A stretch of 61,227 nucleotides of DNA from Clostridia bacterium (GCA_017397955.1 JAFQHL010000044.1:1-61227), one strand, 5' to 3'. Numbered from the stretch's first letter, positions 42,273 to 51,533 are shown. The notes: generated from the letters alone by a model not told the origin. A program made the numbers and translations.

Positions 42273-43172
42273 TCATCTGCCGTCCAGATATCGGCACGCC
42301 GCCAGCGCGGCAGTAGCGCCGTCGGCCGTGGCGGTTGTTATCTGCCTTACGGTCTTTGTGCGGCAGTCGCCTGCCACAAAGACACCCGCAGTATCGGTAA
42401 CACAGCCTTCGTTCGCATCTATATAGCCGTCTTTAAGGGCGGTTATGCTTTCAAACATTTCGTTCTTGGGAATAAGACCTATGGCAATAAACATACCGTC
42501 CAGCATAAGCTCTTGCTTTTCGCCGTTAACATTTAAGATTATGCCCTTAAGCACATCCTCGGCAACAAGGGAATCAACCGTTGCGCCGCAGATAAGCTCT
42601 ATATTGTCCTTGGCGTTTACGGCTTCTACAAGCTTACCTTCGCCTGTCAAAAAGTCTAGGTTTTGCACTACGTATACCTTGCGGCAGGTTTCCGACAGTA
42701 AAAGCGCTTCCTGAAGTGCGCTGTTGCCGCCCCCTATTACCGCAACGGTACCGTCTGCATAAAAGGCGCCGTCGCATACTGCGCAAAAGCCTATGCCCTT
42801 GCCTATAAGCTCTTCTTCACCATCAAGCCCTAAACGGCGGTGATGCACACCAACTGCTATAATTACGGCTTTAGCCTTGTGCTCTCCACAGTCGGTGCTT
42901 ACGGTAAATGCACCGTCCTGCTTTTCAAGCCCCGTTACGGTTTCCATTTCTATATCCGCGCCCTGGTTAAGTACTTGCTCTACCAGCTTGTCCGCAAACT
43001 CTGCGCCGGACATCTGCACAAAGCCGGGATAGTTTTCTATCTTTGGGGAGTAGGTAACCTGTCCACCAAAGGTGCCTTTTTCCAAAACCAAAACGCTTTT
43101 GCCGCCCCGCAGTGCGTACAGCGCCGCCGTAAGCCCTGCGGGACCTGCGCCTATAACTATAATGTCATGCAT
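42273..43172 (-). CDS. trxB: Thioredoxin reductase (NADPH, FAD)
   Basis: Flavoprotein that moves electrons from NADPH to a redoxin. FAD-binding GAGPAGLTAAL is at residues 8-18, the redox pair is CAVC at 130-133, and the NADPH site is VIGGGNSALQEALLL; AGDCRTKTVRQITTATADG closes the FAD domain. 299 residues is normal. It lies 27 bases after nrdD, whose C terminus carries a fused redoxin, so a dedicated electron route to the reductase is likely (inference). Confidence 0.95.
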   Translation of the reverse strand: MHDIIVIGAGPAGLTAALYALRGGKSVLVLEKGTFGGQVTYSPKIENYPGFVQMSGAEFADKLVEQVLNQGADIEMETVTGLEKQDGAFTVSTDCGEHKAKAVIIAVGVHHRRLGLDGEEELIGKGIGFCAVCDGAFYADGTVAVIGGGNSALQEALLLSETCRKVYVVQNLDFLTGEGKLVEAVNAKDNIELICGATVDSLVAEDVLKGIILNVNGEKQELMLDGMFIAIGLIPKNEMFESITALKDGYIDANEGCVTDTAGVFVAGDCRTKTVRQITTATADGATAALAACRYLDGR

Positions 43173-43199
43173 TAAAATCTGCTCTTTTCTTTCATAAAA

Positions 43200-45569
43200 T
43201 TACTGCAGTGCTATAAATTCCTTAACTCCTGTAAGGTCGGCATAGATGCCTGCATTTTTGCCCGTAACAACCAGCGTAGGTGCTTGCTTAAGCCCGTAGG
43301 ATACGGCAAGCTCCTTGTTTTCCTCAACAAACAGCTTTTCGTAGGCTATGCCCTTCTTCTCAAGCTCGCTTGCGGCGATTTTGCACTTGGGGCAGGTCTT
43401 GGTGGCAAACAGCAACACCTTGTCCTCTTCTGCGGTGCAGGGGCAAGCCTCTGCGGCTTCGGCACGCTCTGTCTTGTGGCTCTTCTTTAAAACAGAGTTG
43501 TCAATATCGTAAACCAATCTGTCCTTATATTCCTGCGTCTTACCGTCATTCCAGTTCTGAACAGGGCGGTAGTAACCGGTAATACGGCTGTAAACCTCGG
43601 TAACCGCGCCGCATTCGGGGCAGGTCTTCTGCTCGCCTACCAGATAACCGTGGTTAGCGCACACGGAATAGGTGGGGGACAGGGTGTAGTAAGGCAAACG
43701 GTAGTTTTCCGCAATCTTTCTTACAAGGTTTGCCGCCGCCTTCCAATCGGGCAGCTTTTCACCCAAAAATGCGTGGAATACCGTGCCGGAGGTATAAAGG
43801 GTTTGCAGTTCGTCCTGAATATCAAGGGCATCGAATATATCAGCAGTGTAGCCAACGGGCAGGTGGCTGGAGTTGGTGTAGTAAGGAGTATCGTCCTCAC
43901 TCTTTGCCGCGGTCTTTATGCCGGGGTAACGCTTAACGTCGTGCTTTGCAAGACGGTAAGAGGTAGACTCTGCAGGGGTAGCTTCCAAATTGTAAAGGTC
44001 GCCGTACTGCTCCTGATAATCGGAAAGTCTTTCCCTCATGTGGTTAAGAACTTCTTTTGTAAACTCCTGAGTGTCCTCGTGGGTCATATCGTGACCAAGC
44101 CAGCGGGCATTCAAACCGACCTCGTTCATACCAACAAGGCCAATGGTGCTGAAGTGGTTATCAAAGCTGCCAAGGTAACGCTTGGTGTAGGGATAAAGCC
44201 CTTCTTCCATAAGCTTGGATATAACGGTGCGCTTAACCTTAAGGCTTCTTGCGGCAATATCCATAAGCCTGTCAAGACGCTTGTAGAAGTCCGCCTTGTT
44301 TTCTGCAAGGTAAGCTATACGGGGCATATTGATGGTAACAACGCCTACAGAGCCCGTACTTTCGCCGCTACCGAAGAAACCGCCGCTCTTCTTTCTAAGC
44401 TCTCTAAGGTCAAGACGCAAACGGCAGCACATACTTCTTACATCGGAAGGTTCCATATCGCTGTTGATGTAATTGGAGAAATAAGGAGTGCCGTACTTGG
44501 TAGTCATCTCAAACAACAAACGGTTGTTAAGCGTGTCGGACCAGTCGAAATCTGCAGTAATGGAGTAGGTGGGTATAGGATACTGGAAACCTCTGCCATT
44601 GGCGTCACCCTCTATCATGGTTTCGATAAAGGCGCGGTTAACCATATCCATTTCTTCCTTACAGTCGCCGTAAGTAAAGGCCATTTCCTTGCCGCCGACT
44701 ATTGCGGGCGTATCTTTAAGGTCTGCGGGTACGGTCCAGTCCAGCGTAATGTTGCTGAAGGGTGCCTGCGTACCCCAACGGCTGGGGGTGTTAACGCCAA
44801 ACACAAAGCTTTCAATGCACTTCTTTGTCTGCTCATAGCTAAGGTTGTCTACCTTAACAAAGGGCGCAAGATAAGTATCAAAAGAGGAGAAAGCCTGTGC
44901 ACCTGCCCACTCGTTTTGCATGATACCAAGGAAGTTAACCATCTGGTTGCAAAGTGTGGCAAGGTGGCTTGCGGGTGCGGAGGTAATCTTGCCTCTAACG
45001 CCGCCAAGACCTTCCTTTATAAGCTGTTTAAGGGACCAGCCTGCACAGTAGCCCGTAAGCATAGAAAGGTCGTGCAGGTGGATATCTGCGTTTCTGTGGG
45101 CGTTTGCTATCTCGTCATCATAGATTTCGGAAAGCCAGTAGTTTGCGGTTATGGCGCCGCTGTTACTGAGTATAAGGCCGCCTACGGAGTAGGTAACGGT
45201 GCTGTTTTCCTTAACGCGCCAGTCGTTTATCTTAAGGTAGTTGTCAACAACCATCTTATAGTCAAGAATGGTAGAGTCGATATTACGCAGCTTTTCGTGC
45301 TGACGGCGATAAAGGATGTATGCCTTTGCTACCTCCGCATAGCCTGCCTGTACCAAAACGGATTCAACGCTGTCTTGTATATCCTCAACGGTTATAAGGT
45401 TGTCCTTTATTTTGGGCTGAAAATCTGCGGTTACCTTGAGTGCAAGAAAATCAATGGTATCTCTGTTATAGTTAATCTCTTTTGCATCGAAAGCCTTTGC
45501 TATTGCTGCGGCTATCTTGCTAAGCTCAAAATCAACGGTCTTGCCGTTGCGCTTCATTACCTGGTACAT
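43200..45569 (-). CDS. nrdD: Anaerobic ribonucleoside-triphosphate reductase with C-terminal redoxin domain
   Basis: Class III glycyl-radical enzyme making deoxynucleotides without oxygen. An ATP cone fills about residues 1-95; the catalytic barrel follows, with NTPSRWGTQAPFSNITLDW in it; a zinc site (CANHG, CPECG) precedes the radical motif RITGYYRP at 672-679, the radical being on Gly675. Most NrdD proteins end near here; this one (789 residues) continues into a redoxin-like domain at about 725-789 with CPKC at 736-739 and a cis-proline APT. An AAGGAG site, a promoter and tandem NrdR boxes are upstream. Confidence 0.95.
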   Translation of the reverse strand: MYQVMKRNGKTVDFELSKIAAAIAKAFDAKEINYNRDTIDFLALKVTADFQPKIKDNLITVEDIQDSVESVLVQAGYAEVAKAYILYRRQHEKLRNIDSTILDYKMVVDNYLKINDWRVKENSTVTYSVGGLILSNSGAITANYWLSEIYDDEIANAHRNADIHLHDLSMLTGYCAGWSLKQLIKEGLGGVRGKITSAPASHLATLCNQMVNFLGIMQNEWAGAQAFSSFDTYLAPFVKVDNLSYEQTKKCIESFVFGVNTPSRWGTQAPFSNITLDWTVPADLKDTPAIVGGKEMAFTYGDCKEEMDMVNRAFIETMIEGDANGRGFQYPIPTYSITADFDWSDTLNNRLLFEMTTKYGTPYFSNYINSDMEPSDVRSMCCRLRLDLRELRKKSGGFFGSGESTGSVGVVTINMPRIAYLAENKADFYKRLDRLMDIAARSLKVKRTVISKLMEEGLYPYTKRYLGSFDNHFSTIGLVGMNEVGLNARWLGHDMTHEDTQEFTKEVLNHMRERLSDYQEQYGDLYNLEATPAESTSYRLAKHDVKRYPGIKTAAKSEDDTPYYTNSSHLPVGYTADIFDALDIQDELQTLYTSGTVFHAFLGEKLPDWKAAANLVRKIAENYRLPYYTLSPTYSVCANHGYLVGEQKTCPECGAVTEVYSRITGYYRPVQNWNDGKTQEYKDRLVYDIDNSVLKKSHKTERAEAAEACPCTAEEDKVLLFATKTCPKCKIAASELEKKGIAYEKLFVEENKELAVSYGLKQAPTLVVTGKNAGIYADLTGVKEFIALQ

Positions 45570-45629
45570 AATATCGTCTCCTTTATATAGTCAATAATTA
45601 TAAACATATTTATACACGCTTCGTTTAAC

Positions 45630-45658
45630 AGAATAACACAAACGCTTTCTGTTGTCAA
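45630..45658 (-). promoter_or_regulatory. Sigma-A promoter of nrdD
   Basis: Minus strand TTGACA (45653-45658), 17 bases, TATTCT (45630-45635). It lies immediately downstream of the NrdR boxes. Confidence 0.7.
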
Positions 45659-45666
45659 TAGGTAAA

Positions 45667-45714
45667 ACACAATATATAGAAGTTATTTTTTATCTCCGAC
45701 ACATTTTGTTGTGT
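45667..45714 (-). promoter_or_regulatory. Tandem NrdR boxes upstream of nrdD
   Basis: Two 16-base sites, 45667-45682 (ACACAATATATAGAAG) and 45699-45714 (ACACATTTTGTTGTGT), compared with the NrdR consensus acaCwAtATaTwGtgt: each matches at about 13 positions, and the starts are 32 bp apart, the expected three helical turns. Confidence 0.75.
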
Positions 45715-45731
45715 GTTTTTGCGTTGACAAA

Positions 45732-46418
45732 TTAAAGCCCCCGCAAAGATATAAGCGGCAAAAGCAGCTGCAATTCTATCAAAAGCGCCTTCATTTCTTC
45801 GGGCGTAAACGCTTCCAGCCCGCTGCCCAAGATGTCGCCGGAATCAATATATTGTTGCAAGAACCACGGCTCGTTAGGTTGTATATATGCGGCAAGCTCT
45901 CTCAAAGAATCAAGGCTGTGCAAGGGCTTTACAAGGGTTGTGCGGTATTCGTAGGGGGTTTCGCTGTTCCGTAAAAGCTCCATACTTTCCGCAATCGGCG
46001 CAAAATCAAAGTTGTCTTTCCCCACCGTTTGAGGGTACATAGCAGGCAAGTTTTTCAGGTCCATTGCCACATAATCAAGCAGGCCTTTTTCCAGCAACAC
46101 CCCAAGATGTTGTGGTAATGTGCCGTTGGTATCCAATTTAATCTTATACCCAAGAGCGCGCAGTTCTTTTATAAAACCTTCTGTATCTTGTTGCAATAAA
46201 GGCTCCCCGCCGCTTATGCAAACTCCGTCAAGCAAGCCCGCCCGCCTCTTTAAAAAAGACATAAGCTCCCGTAAATCAAGCTTTTCCGCCGTTCCCGTTA
46301 CTAAAGATGCATTGTGGCAAAAAGGACAACGCAGGTTGCACCCGCCCGCGAAAACCGTGCACGCTGTATGCTGTGGAAAATCTAAAAGTGTAAGCTTTTG
46401 CAATCCGCATATATTCAT
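45732..46418 (-). CDS. nrdG: Anaerobic ribonucleotide reductase activating protein (radical SAM)
   Basis: Generates the glycyl radical on NrdD using an iron-sulfur cluster and SAM. The cluster motif CNLRCPFC has cysteines at residues 27, 31 and 34, and GGEPLLQ near 70 binds SAM. 228 residues, of the NrdG2 kind with a complete barrel-like body. It lies 160 bases upstream of nrdD on the same strand with its own promoter and NrdR boxes. Confidence 0.93.
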   Translation of the reverse strand: MNICGLQKLTLLDFPQHTACTVFAGGCNLRCPFCHNASLVTGTAEKLDLRELMSFLKRRAGLLDGVCISGGEPLLQQDTEGFIKELRALGYKIKLDTNGTLPQHLGVLLEKGLLDYVAMDLKNLPAMYPQTVGKDNFDFAPIAESMELLRNSETPYEYRTTLVKPLHSLDSLRELAAYIQPNEPWFLQQYIDSGDILGSGLEAFTPEEMKALLIELQLLLPLISLRGL

Positions 46419-46434
46419 ATCGATAGCCCCCTTG

Positions 46435-46481
46435 CTACAATATATTGTGTCGTAACTGTGTCGGTGTACTATATATTATAC
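46435..46481 (-). promoter_or_regulatory. Tandem NrdR boxes upstream of nrdG
   Basis: Sites at 46435-46450 (CTACAATATATTGTGT, about 14 of 16 consensus matches) and 46466-46481 (GTACTATATATTATAC, about 11 of 16), with starts 31 bp apart. The second overlaps the -10 element, as expected for repression. Confidence 0.8.
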
Positions 46482-46503
46482 ATTGCGAATGACTGTTTGT
46501 CAA
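46475..46503 (-). promoter_or_regulatory. Sigma-A promoter of nrdG
   Basis: Minus strand TTGACA (46498-46503), 17 bases, TATAAT (46475-46480). Confidence 0.85.
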
Positions 46504-46563
46504 TAGTTTGCATTAAAATTATAAGCCGCGCATACAAATTTAACAAAAGAAATTGTAAAGGAC

Positions 46564-48075
46564 GTGGGCAAAATTAAAAAATCCATGGGCGGTGTAGCGG
46601 TTGCGGCAGGCATACTTACACTTATATCCTTTGGACTTAAAGGTATGGGTATGCTTTTTCGCGTGTATCTTTCGGGTCGTATGGGTAGTACCGGCTTGGG
46701 GCTGTATCAGCTTATAATGTCGGTGTATTCCGTATTTGCAACCTTTGCCACATCGGGCTTTGGCGTGGCGGTTTCCCGCTTGGCGGCGGAAAAGCTTGGC
46801 AAGGACGGTAAACGCGGTGGCGCATTGCGGGTGCTTTTTGCATCCTCTGCTTTGGCAGTTCTTATGGGCGGCATAGCGGGTGCGGTGCTTTTCTTTGGGG
46901 CAAGGCCATTTGCGGAAAGCATGGTGGGCGATGGGGGTACGGCCGCCGCCTTGCGCGTTTTGGCACTATCCATGCCTTTTATGTCTCTTTCTGCCTGCCT
47001 TAAAGGTTATTTTACCGCTTTGGGGCAAATATATAAGCCCGCGGTGGCATCTCTGTTTGAGCAATGTGCAAAAATCGGCATTACCGTTTACATATTCAGC
47101 GCGTTTTACAGCGGCACAGGTACCGCCACACAGCTATGTATGGGCGTTGTGGCGGGAATAACCGCAGGGGAATGCTTTTCCTATATATTTTTGTTTGTGC
47201 TGTATTTGTTCTTTTCCGGCGGCAAGGAGGGCAAAGATACACAGCCCTTTATGCAAAGCGTAAAAGAGGTGGGCGGCGTTACTTTGCCTATCGCGGCGGG
47301 AGCTTACGTAACCAATATTCTGCACAGCGTAGAGAGTGTGCTTATACCGTCGCGCTTTGTACTTTTCGGCGGTGACCGCGCAAAGGCACTGGCGGATTTT
47401 GGTGTCATACGGGGGATGAGCATACCACTGTTGTTCTTTCCGTACGCTTTTTTGGGGGCGTTGCTTTCCATACAGGTGCCGCGGGTGTCCAGGCTTAATG
47501 TTATGGAAGATAAAGGGGAAAGAGACAGAACTATAGGGCGGATTATGGAGCTTACCATAGGTTTTTCCGCGGTGTGCGGCGGCTTTTTTCTGCTGTTTGC
47601 AAAACCGGTAAGTCTTGCGGTTTACGGCAGTACGGAATGTACCTCCTCCTTGTGGATGCTTGCTTGGGTTACGCCCCTTATGTATGTGGAGACTATGGCA
47701 GACGGATTGCTTAAAACCATAGGACAGCAAAAGCGCACCTTGCTTTACAGCGTTATCAACTCGGTCTTCCGCATTGGTGCGGTTATTCTGTTTATCCCCG
47801 TAAGCGGCGCACAGGGTTATATATGGCTTCTTATTGCATCAAACACCCTTTCCTTTGCTTTGTGTTTCGGCAGGCTTAAAAAGGTTACGGGCATAAAGCT
47901 TTTAGGCGGGCGGTGTGTAAAAACGGCGGCGGCTGTGCTTTTAAGTCTTGGCGGTGCTTATGCAGCGGGGCGTATCTGTTATTCTGCCGCGCCTATGGTG
48001 CAAACGGTGATTTGCGGGTCATTAGCGGCAGTTATTTACATTCTGTTTGGCGGCAGGGTGATTAACAAATGCTAA
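46564..48075 (+). CDS. SpoVB-like oligosaccharide flippase (MATE/MVF superfamily)
   Basis: 503 residues with 13-14 hydrophobic segments, in the polysaccharide-export branch that includes SpoVB, which is needed for spore cortex formation. Conserved-looking pieces are MGMLFRVYLSGRMG near residue 30, SGFGVAVSRLAAEKLG and ALGQIYKPAVASL. A GTG start is assumed; AAAGGA is very close to it, and a weaker ATG exists seven codons on. The 3' end overlaps spoIIIAA by seven bases, which makes a sporulation role likely. Confidence 0.8.
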   Translation: MGKIKKSMGGVAVAAGILTLISFGLKGMGMLFRVYLSGRMGSTGLGLYQLIMSVYSVFATFATSGFGVAVSRLAAEKLGKDGKRGGALRVLFASSALAVLMGGIAGAVLFFGARPFAESMVGDGGTAAALRVLALSMPFMSLSACLKGYFTALGQIYKPAVASLFEQCAKIGITVYIFSAFYSGTGTATQLCMGVVAGITAGECFSYIFLFVLYLFFSGGKEGKDTQPFMQSVKEVGGVTLPIAAGAYVTNILHSVESVLIPSRFVLFGGDRAKALADFGVIRGMSIPLLFFPYAFLGALLSIQVPRVSRLNVMEDKGERDRTIGRIMELTIGFSAVCGGFFLLFAKPVSLAVYGSTECTSSLWMLAWVTPLMYVETMADGLLKTIGQQKRTLLYSVINSVFRIGAVILFIPVSGAQGYIWLLIASNTLSFALCFGRLKKVTGIKLLGGRCVKTAAAVLLSLGGAYAAGRICYSAAPMVQTVICGSLAAVIYILFGGRVINKC

Positions 48076-48950
48076 GGCTGTTACCGTATCTGCCCCAACG
48101 CTTGGCGTTTGCCGTGGCAAAACTGCCTAGGGAGGTAAGCGACAGCGTTACAGAACTTCGCCTACGGGCCGGCGGCCCTGTTTCCCTAACCGTGGGCGGC
48201 AAAAATCGTTGCTTTAATGCTTGCGGGCGGTTTTGCCCTGTGGGGCAGGGGCTTTCCTGTAGTGAGGAGGAGCTTAAGGAATGCCTGACCTTGCTTAGCC
48301 GCGCTTCTTTATACAGCTTTGGGGACAGCATAAAGCAAGGCTTTTTACCCTTTGCCGACGGTTGCCGCGCCGGAGTGTGCGGCGAGGGGATAGTGCGCGA
48401 CGGGGTGCTTGCGGGTTTTAGTCGCGTTTACGGCATAAGCCTGCGCCTAAAGCGGTTTATAGGGGATTTTGGCTTTGAGGCGGCGCGGCGGATTACTGAA
48501 AAAGGGCTTAGGGGTGCTTTGATATACTCTCCGCCCAACTGCGGAAAAACTACTCTTCTTAAAAGCATAGCCTTGCTTTTGGGCAACGGAAGTATGGGTA
48601 GGGCATATAAAGTGGCAATAGCTGATGAGCGGTGCGAGCTTTTTGTGCCGGAGCTGCGGAGCGGGCTGGTGGATGCCCTGTGCGGCGTAAAGAAAAGTAC
48701 TGCCATAGAGCTGTTGTGTCGCAGTATGTCGCCGCAGGTGCTTATTTGCGACGAGCTTTCCGCAGAGGACGGTGCCGCTTTGGGGCAGGTGCTGGGCATG
48801 GGTGTGGCGGTGGTTGCGGGCATCCATGCGGATACGGCAGAAGGGCTTTGCCGCCGTCCTTTTGCGGCAGAGCTTTTACGGCGGGGAGTGTTTCCCTTGC
48901 TGATAGGGTTGAACGAGCGTTATGAGTACAATGTGGAGGAATATAAATGA
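48069..48950 (+). CDS. spoIIIAA: Stage III sporulation protein AA (ATPase)
   Basis: Cytoplasmic ATPase of the mother-cell SpoIIIA-SpoIIQ channel that feeds the forespore, related to type II/IV secretion motors. 293 residues with a P-loop at SPPNCGKTTLL and a Walker B region VLICDELSAEDG. It begins inside the end of the spoVB-like gene; spoIIIAB overlaps its stop (ATGA). Confidence 0.95.
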   Translation: MLRLLPYLPQRLAFAVAKLPREVSDSVTELRLRAGGPVSLTVGGKNRCFNACGRFCPVGQGLSCSEEELKECLTLLSRASLYSFGDSIKQGFLPFADGCRAGVCGEGIVRDGVLAGFSRVYGISLRLKRFIGDFGFEAARRITEKGLRGALIYSPPNCGKTTLLKSIALLLGNGSMGRAYKVAIADERCELFVPELRSGLVDALCGVKKSTAIELLCRSMSPQVLICDELSAEDGAALGQVLGMGVAVVAGIHADTAEGLCRRPFAAELLRRGVFPLLIGLNERYEYNVEEYK

Positions 48951-49438
48951 CAAGCATAATAGGTGCGGTGCTTACAAGCAGTGCCTGCGCCGCACTGGGC
49001 TTTGCCTACGCAGAGAGGCAAAAGGCAGAGCTTGCGTTAACAGAGGGCTTTAAAGAATTTTTTGCTTATTTACTGCTTCGCCTTCCCTCCTTAGAGCTTA
49101 TGGAGGATATAGTGGCAGAGTTTGAAAACTCCGCCCTTGACCGTGGTGGCTTTTTGCCGATTATTAAGGACATAAACAGCGGCGGCACCTGTAATAAACG
49201 CTACCTTGCCGCCATAGAATTGTTTAGCGGGGACAAACCGCTTTACGCCGCGCTGTTGCAGGCGGGCAAGCATCTGGGCGGCACCGAGTACAGTCTGCAG
49301 CTTTCCAACCTTCAATCTGCCCACGACCGCATAGGGCATTTGTGCGAAAAGCGCCGTGCCGATTTTGCGGCGGGAGAAAAGTGCTATCGCTGGTTGGGGG
49401 TGCTTATGGGTGCGGCGCTGTCTATTCTATTGCTTTAA
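48947..49438 (+). CDS. spoIIIAB: Stage III sporulation protein AB
   Basis: 163 residues with hydrophobic segments at both ends (about 5-20 and 148-163) and a helical middle, as in SpoIIIAB, a GspF-like platform protein. The LRLPSLELMEDIVAEF region and GTEYSLQLSNLQSAHDRI are typical. Coupled to spoIIIAA. Confidence 0.93.
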   Translation: MTSIIGAVLTSSACAALGFAYAERQKAELALTEGFKEFFAYLLLRLPSLELMEDIVAEFENSALDRGGFLPIIKDINSGGTCNKRYLAAIELFSGDKPLYAALLQAGKHLGGTEYSLQLSNLQSAHDRIGHLCEKRRADFAAGEKCYRWLGVLMGAALSILLL

Positions 49439-49453
49439 AGGGGTTTGGGGTTA

Positions 49454-49648
49454 ATGAACATATCGTTGGTGCTTAAGGTAGCGGGCATAGGGCTTATTGT
49501 AAGCGTAGCTCATCAGGTGCTTTCTAAAAGCGGCAGGGATGAGCAAGCCGCCTTGGTAACAGTGGCGGGTGTTGTTATTGCCATGCTTATGCTAACGCAG
49601 GAGATAGCGTCTCTTTTGCAAAGCATAAAGAACGCCTTTGGTATATGA
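49454..49648 (+). CDS. spoIIIAC: Stage III sporulation protein AC
   Basis: About 64 residues with two membrane helices (VLKVAGIGLIVSVAHQVL and ALVTVAGVVIAMLML). ATG at 49454 follows AAAGGGG; the TTG nine bases earlier has no site at a proper distance. The stop overlaps spoIIIAD (ATGA). Confidence 0.95.
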   Translation: MNISLVLKVAGIGLIVSVAHQVLSKSGRDEQAALVTVAGVVIAMLMLTQEIASLLQSIKNAFGI

Positions 49649-50034
49649 GCGGGGTTGCAAGTCTTTGCGGCGCTGCATTGTGCTTTGCCTGCATAGGAGT
49701 GGTAATAAAGCAGTTAAAGCCGGACTTCTTGCCTGTGTTTATCGCCTGCAGCGGCTTGGTTTGCTTTGGGTATCTGGCGTACACCCTGTTGCCTGTGGGC
49801 GAGTTTATAAAGGCAATGGGGGCGGCGGCGGGTTACGGTCAGTATTTTTCCCTGCTGTTAAAGGCGGTGGGAATATCCCTTGTTTGCGGGGTTGCCGCCG
49901 ATATATGCAGGGATTTTGGAGAGGGAAGCTTGGCAAACGGAGTGGAAAACGCAGGCAAGGGGGCGATAATTTTGCTGTCCTTGCCGGTAGCGGAATATTT
50001 GTTGGAGCTGGCAGTAGGCCTTGCGGGGCAGTAA
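49645..50034 (+). CDS. spoIIIAD: Stage III sporulation protein AD
   Basis: 129 residues, four hydrophobic segments, with GISLVCGVAADICRDFGEGSL as the conserved part. Partner of SpoIIIAC and AE in the mother-cell membrane. Confidence 0.94.
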   Translation: MSGVASLCGAALCFACIGVVIKQLKPDFLPVFIACSGLVCFGYLAYTLLPVGEFIKAMGAAAGYGQYFSLLLKAVGISLVCGVAADICRDFGEGSLANGVENAGKGAIILLSLPVAEYLLELAVGLAGQ

Positions 50035-50043
50035 GGGGCAGTA

Positions 50044-51102
50044 ATGGGACGTTATTTTATATGTATATGCCTTGCGTTTATTTGCTTGGGTGGTGTTCGC
50101 GTTGCGGCAGTAAGCCAAGAGGATATTTATGAAAGAAGCGGAGCGGACGAGCTTGTGTCCGAGGAAAGTGCAGATTTTGGTGACAAGGTGTGGAAGGTGC
50201 TGGAGGATGCCTTGCAAGGCTTTGGAAAAGGTGCACTTAAGTATTGTGGTGTCATTCTGGCTTGTCTTGTGCTACTGTCGCTTATAAATAATGTAAGAGA
50301 GCTTAGGGCGGAGGCCGCAGGCGGTGCGGCATTGGATTTTGTATCTGCGGTGGCTTTGTCGGCAGCGTGTTTTCCCGCCCTTGAGATAAGCTTTAATTAT
50401 GCAAAGGCGGCAATAGAGGGGTTGTGTGTTTTTTCTTCCTCTTTGCTTCCTGTAATGACAAGTCTGTATTCCATGGGCGGCAACCCCGCACAGGGGGTGG
50501 CATCGGCGGCGGGCTTCGGTATGTTTCTGACGGTAATACAGGCGATTTGTGCAAAGTTGTTGTTGCCGCTTTTAAGTCTGGGGTTTGCTTTTGCACTTAC
50601 GGGGCTGTTGCCCGGTGCGGCAAGCCTTGCTCCTTTGGCAAGCTTTGTAAAAAACGCCGCCTGTACGTTAATAGCCTTTGTTTTTTCGCTGGTATCGTTT
50701 GTTTTCTATTTTCAAACTGCAATAAGTGCCGCAGGCGACAGCTTTACCTACCGCAGTATAAAGTTTGCATCCGGTGCGTTTGTACCCGTAATAGGCGGCG
50801 CAGTGGGCGAAAGTGCCCGCACGGTATTTGGGGCGGTATCGGTGGTAAAGGGTACGGTGGGCGGAATAGGTCTTGCGGTGATGACGGGTTATTTACTGCC
50901 GCCCATTGTCAGCGGATTCCTTTACAAGCTGTGTTTTTCTCTTTGTGCAGCAGGCGCAAGGCTTATGGGTTTGGAAAAAGCCGCCAAGTTTTTAACAGAG
51001 TTAAACTCCTTGCTGGGCATAAGCTTGGCGTTGCTTATAGGTACGGCGGTGGTGTTTGTGCTTATATCCGCTGTGTTTTTAAAAAGCGGGGTAACGGTAT
51101 GA
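50044..51102 (+). CDS. spoIIIAE: Stage III sporulation protein AE
   Basis: 352 residues. An N-terminal signal-like segment (about 1-20), then six or more membrane segments; the long conserved FVPVIGGAVGESARTVFGA stretch is typical of SpoIIIAE. The stop overlaps spoIIIAF (ATGA). Confidence 0.95.
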   Translation: MGRYFICICLAFICLGGVRVAAVSQEDIYERSGADELVSEESADFGDKVWKVLEDALQGFGKGALKYCGVILACLVLLSLINNVRELRAEAAGGAALDFVSAVALSAACFPALEISFNYAKAAIEGLCVFSSSLLPVMTSLYSMGGNPAQGVASAAGFGMFLTVIQAICAKLLLPLLSLGFAFALTGLLPGAASLAPLASFVKNAACTLIAFVFSLVSFVFYFQTAISAAGDSFTYRSIKFASGAFVPVIGGAVGESARTVFGAVSVVKGTVGGIGLAVMTGYLLPPIVSGFLYKLCFSLCAAGARLMGLEKAAKFLTELNSLLGISLALLIGTAVVFVLISAVFLKSGVTV

Positions 51103-51533
51103 GAGCGTATTTTACAGCGTTGCTTTTCAGTGCTGTGGCGGGCGGTATTGCCGCCGCGGTGGTGGCAAAGCCCTTCCAAAGGCATTTGCGTTTTCTGGCA
51201 TCGCTAATTTGCACCGCCCTTATCGTTGCGCCTGTACTGCAGCTTGTGCCGCAAATAAATATAAGCCCCCCACAGGCAGAGTTGGGCGACATAAGCTCTT
51301 ACGATTTGGCGGCAGAGCAAGCGGCAGAGGATGCCTGCACCGCACTGGAAAATTATATTTTTGCGGAAACGGGCATAAAGGTGCAGGACATAAGCATACA
51401 GATAGAAAGGGTGGAGGGGCAGTTGTATCTGCACAGTATAAAGGTTAAGACTTTAAAAGAGGACTGCGATGCGGTTTACAACTGCCTTTACGCTCTGTTT
51501 GGGGACGAAACGGAAACCGAGGTGTATTGGTGA
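51099..51533 (+). CDS. spoIIIAF: Stage III sporulation protein AF
   Basis: 144 residues: two N-terminal membrane segments (about 3-22 and 31-52), then a soluble domain containing EDISIQIERVEGQLY-like sequence, related to the ring-forming SpoIIIAG/T3SS fold. The frame is open far upstream, but ATG at 51099 overlapping the spoIIIAE stop is the real start. Confidence 0.93.
   Translation: MRAYFTALLFSAVAGGIAAAVVAKPFQRHLRFLASLICTALIVAPVLQLVPQINISPPQAELGDISSYDLAAEQAAEDACTALENYIFAETGIKVQDISIQIERVEGQLYLHSIKVKTLKEDCDAVYNCLYALFGDETETEVYW

Noticed and set aside
50424..51098. Long upstream part of the spoIIIAF frame
   Set aside because: It overlaps spoIIIAE in another frame; the ATGA overlap at 51099 and family length give the real start.
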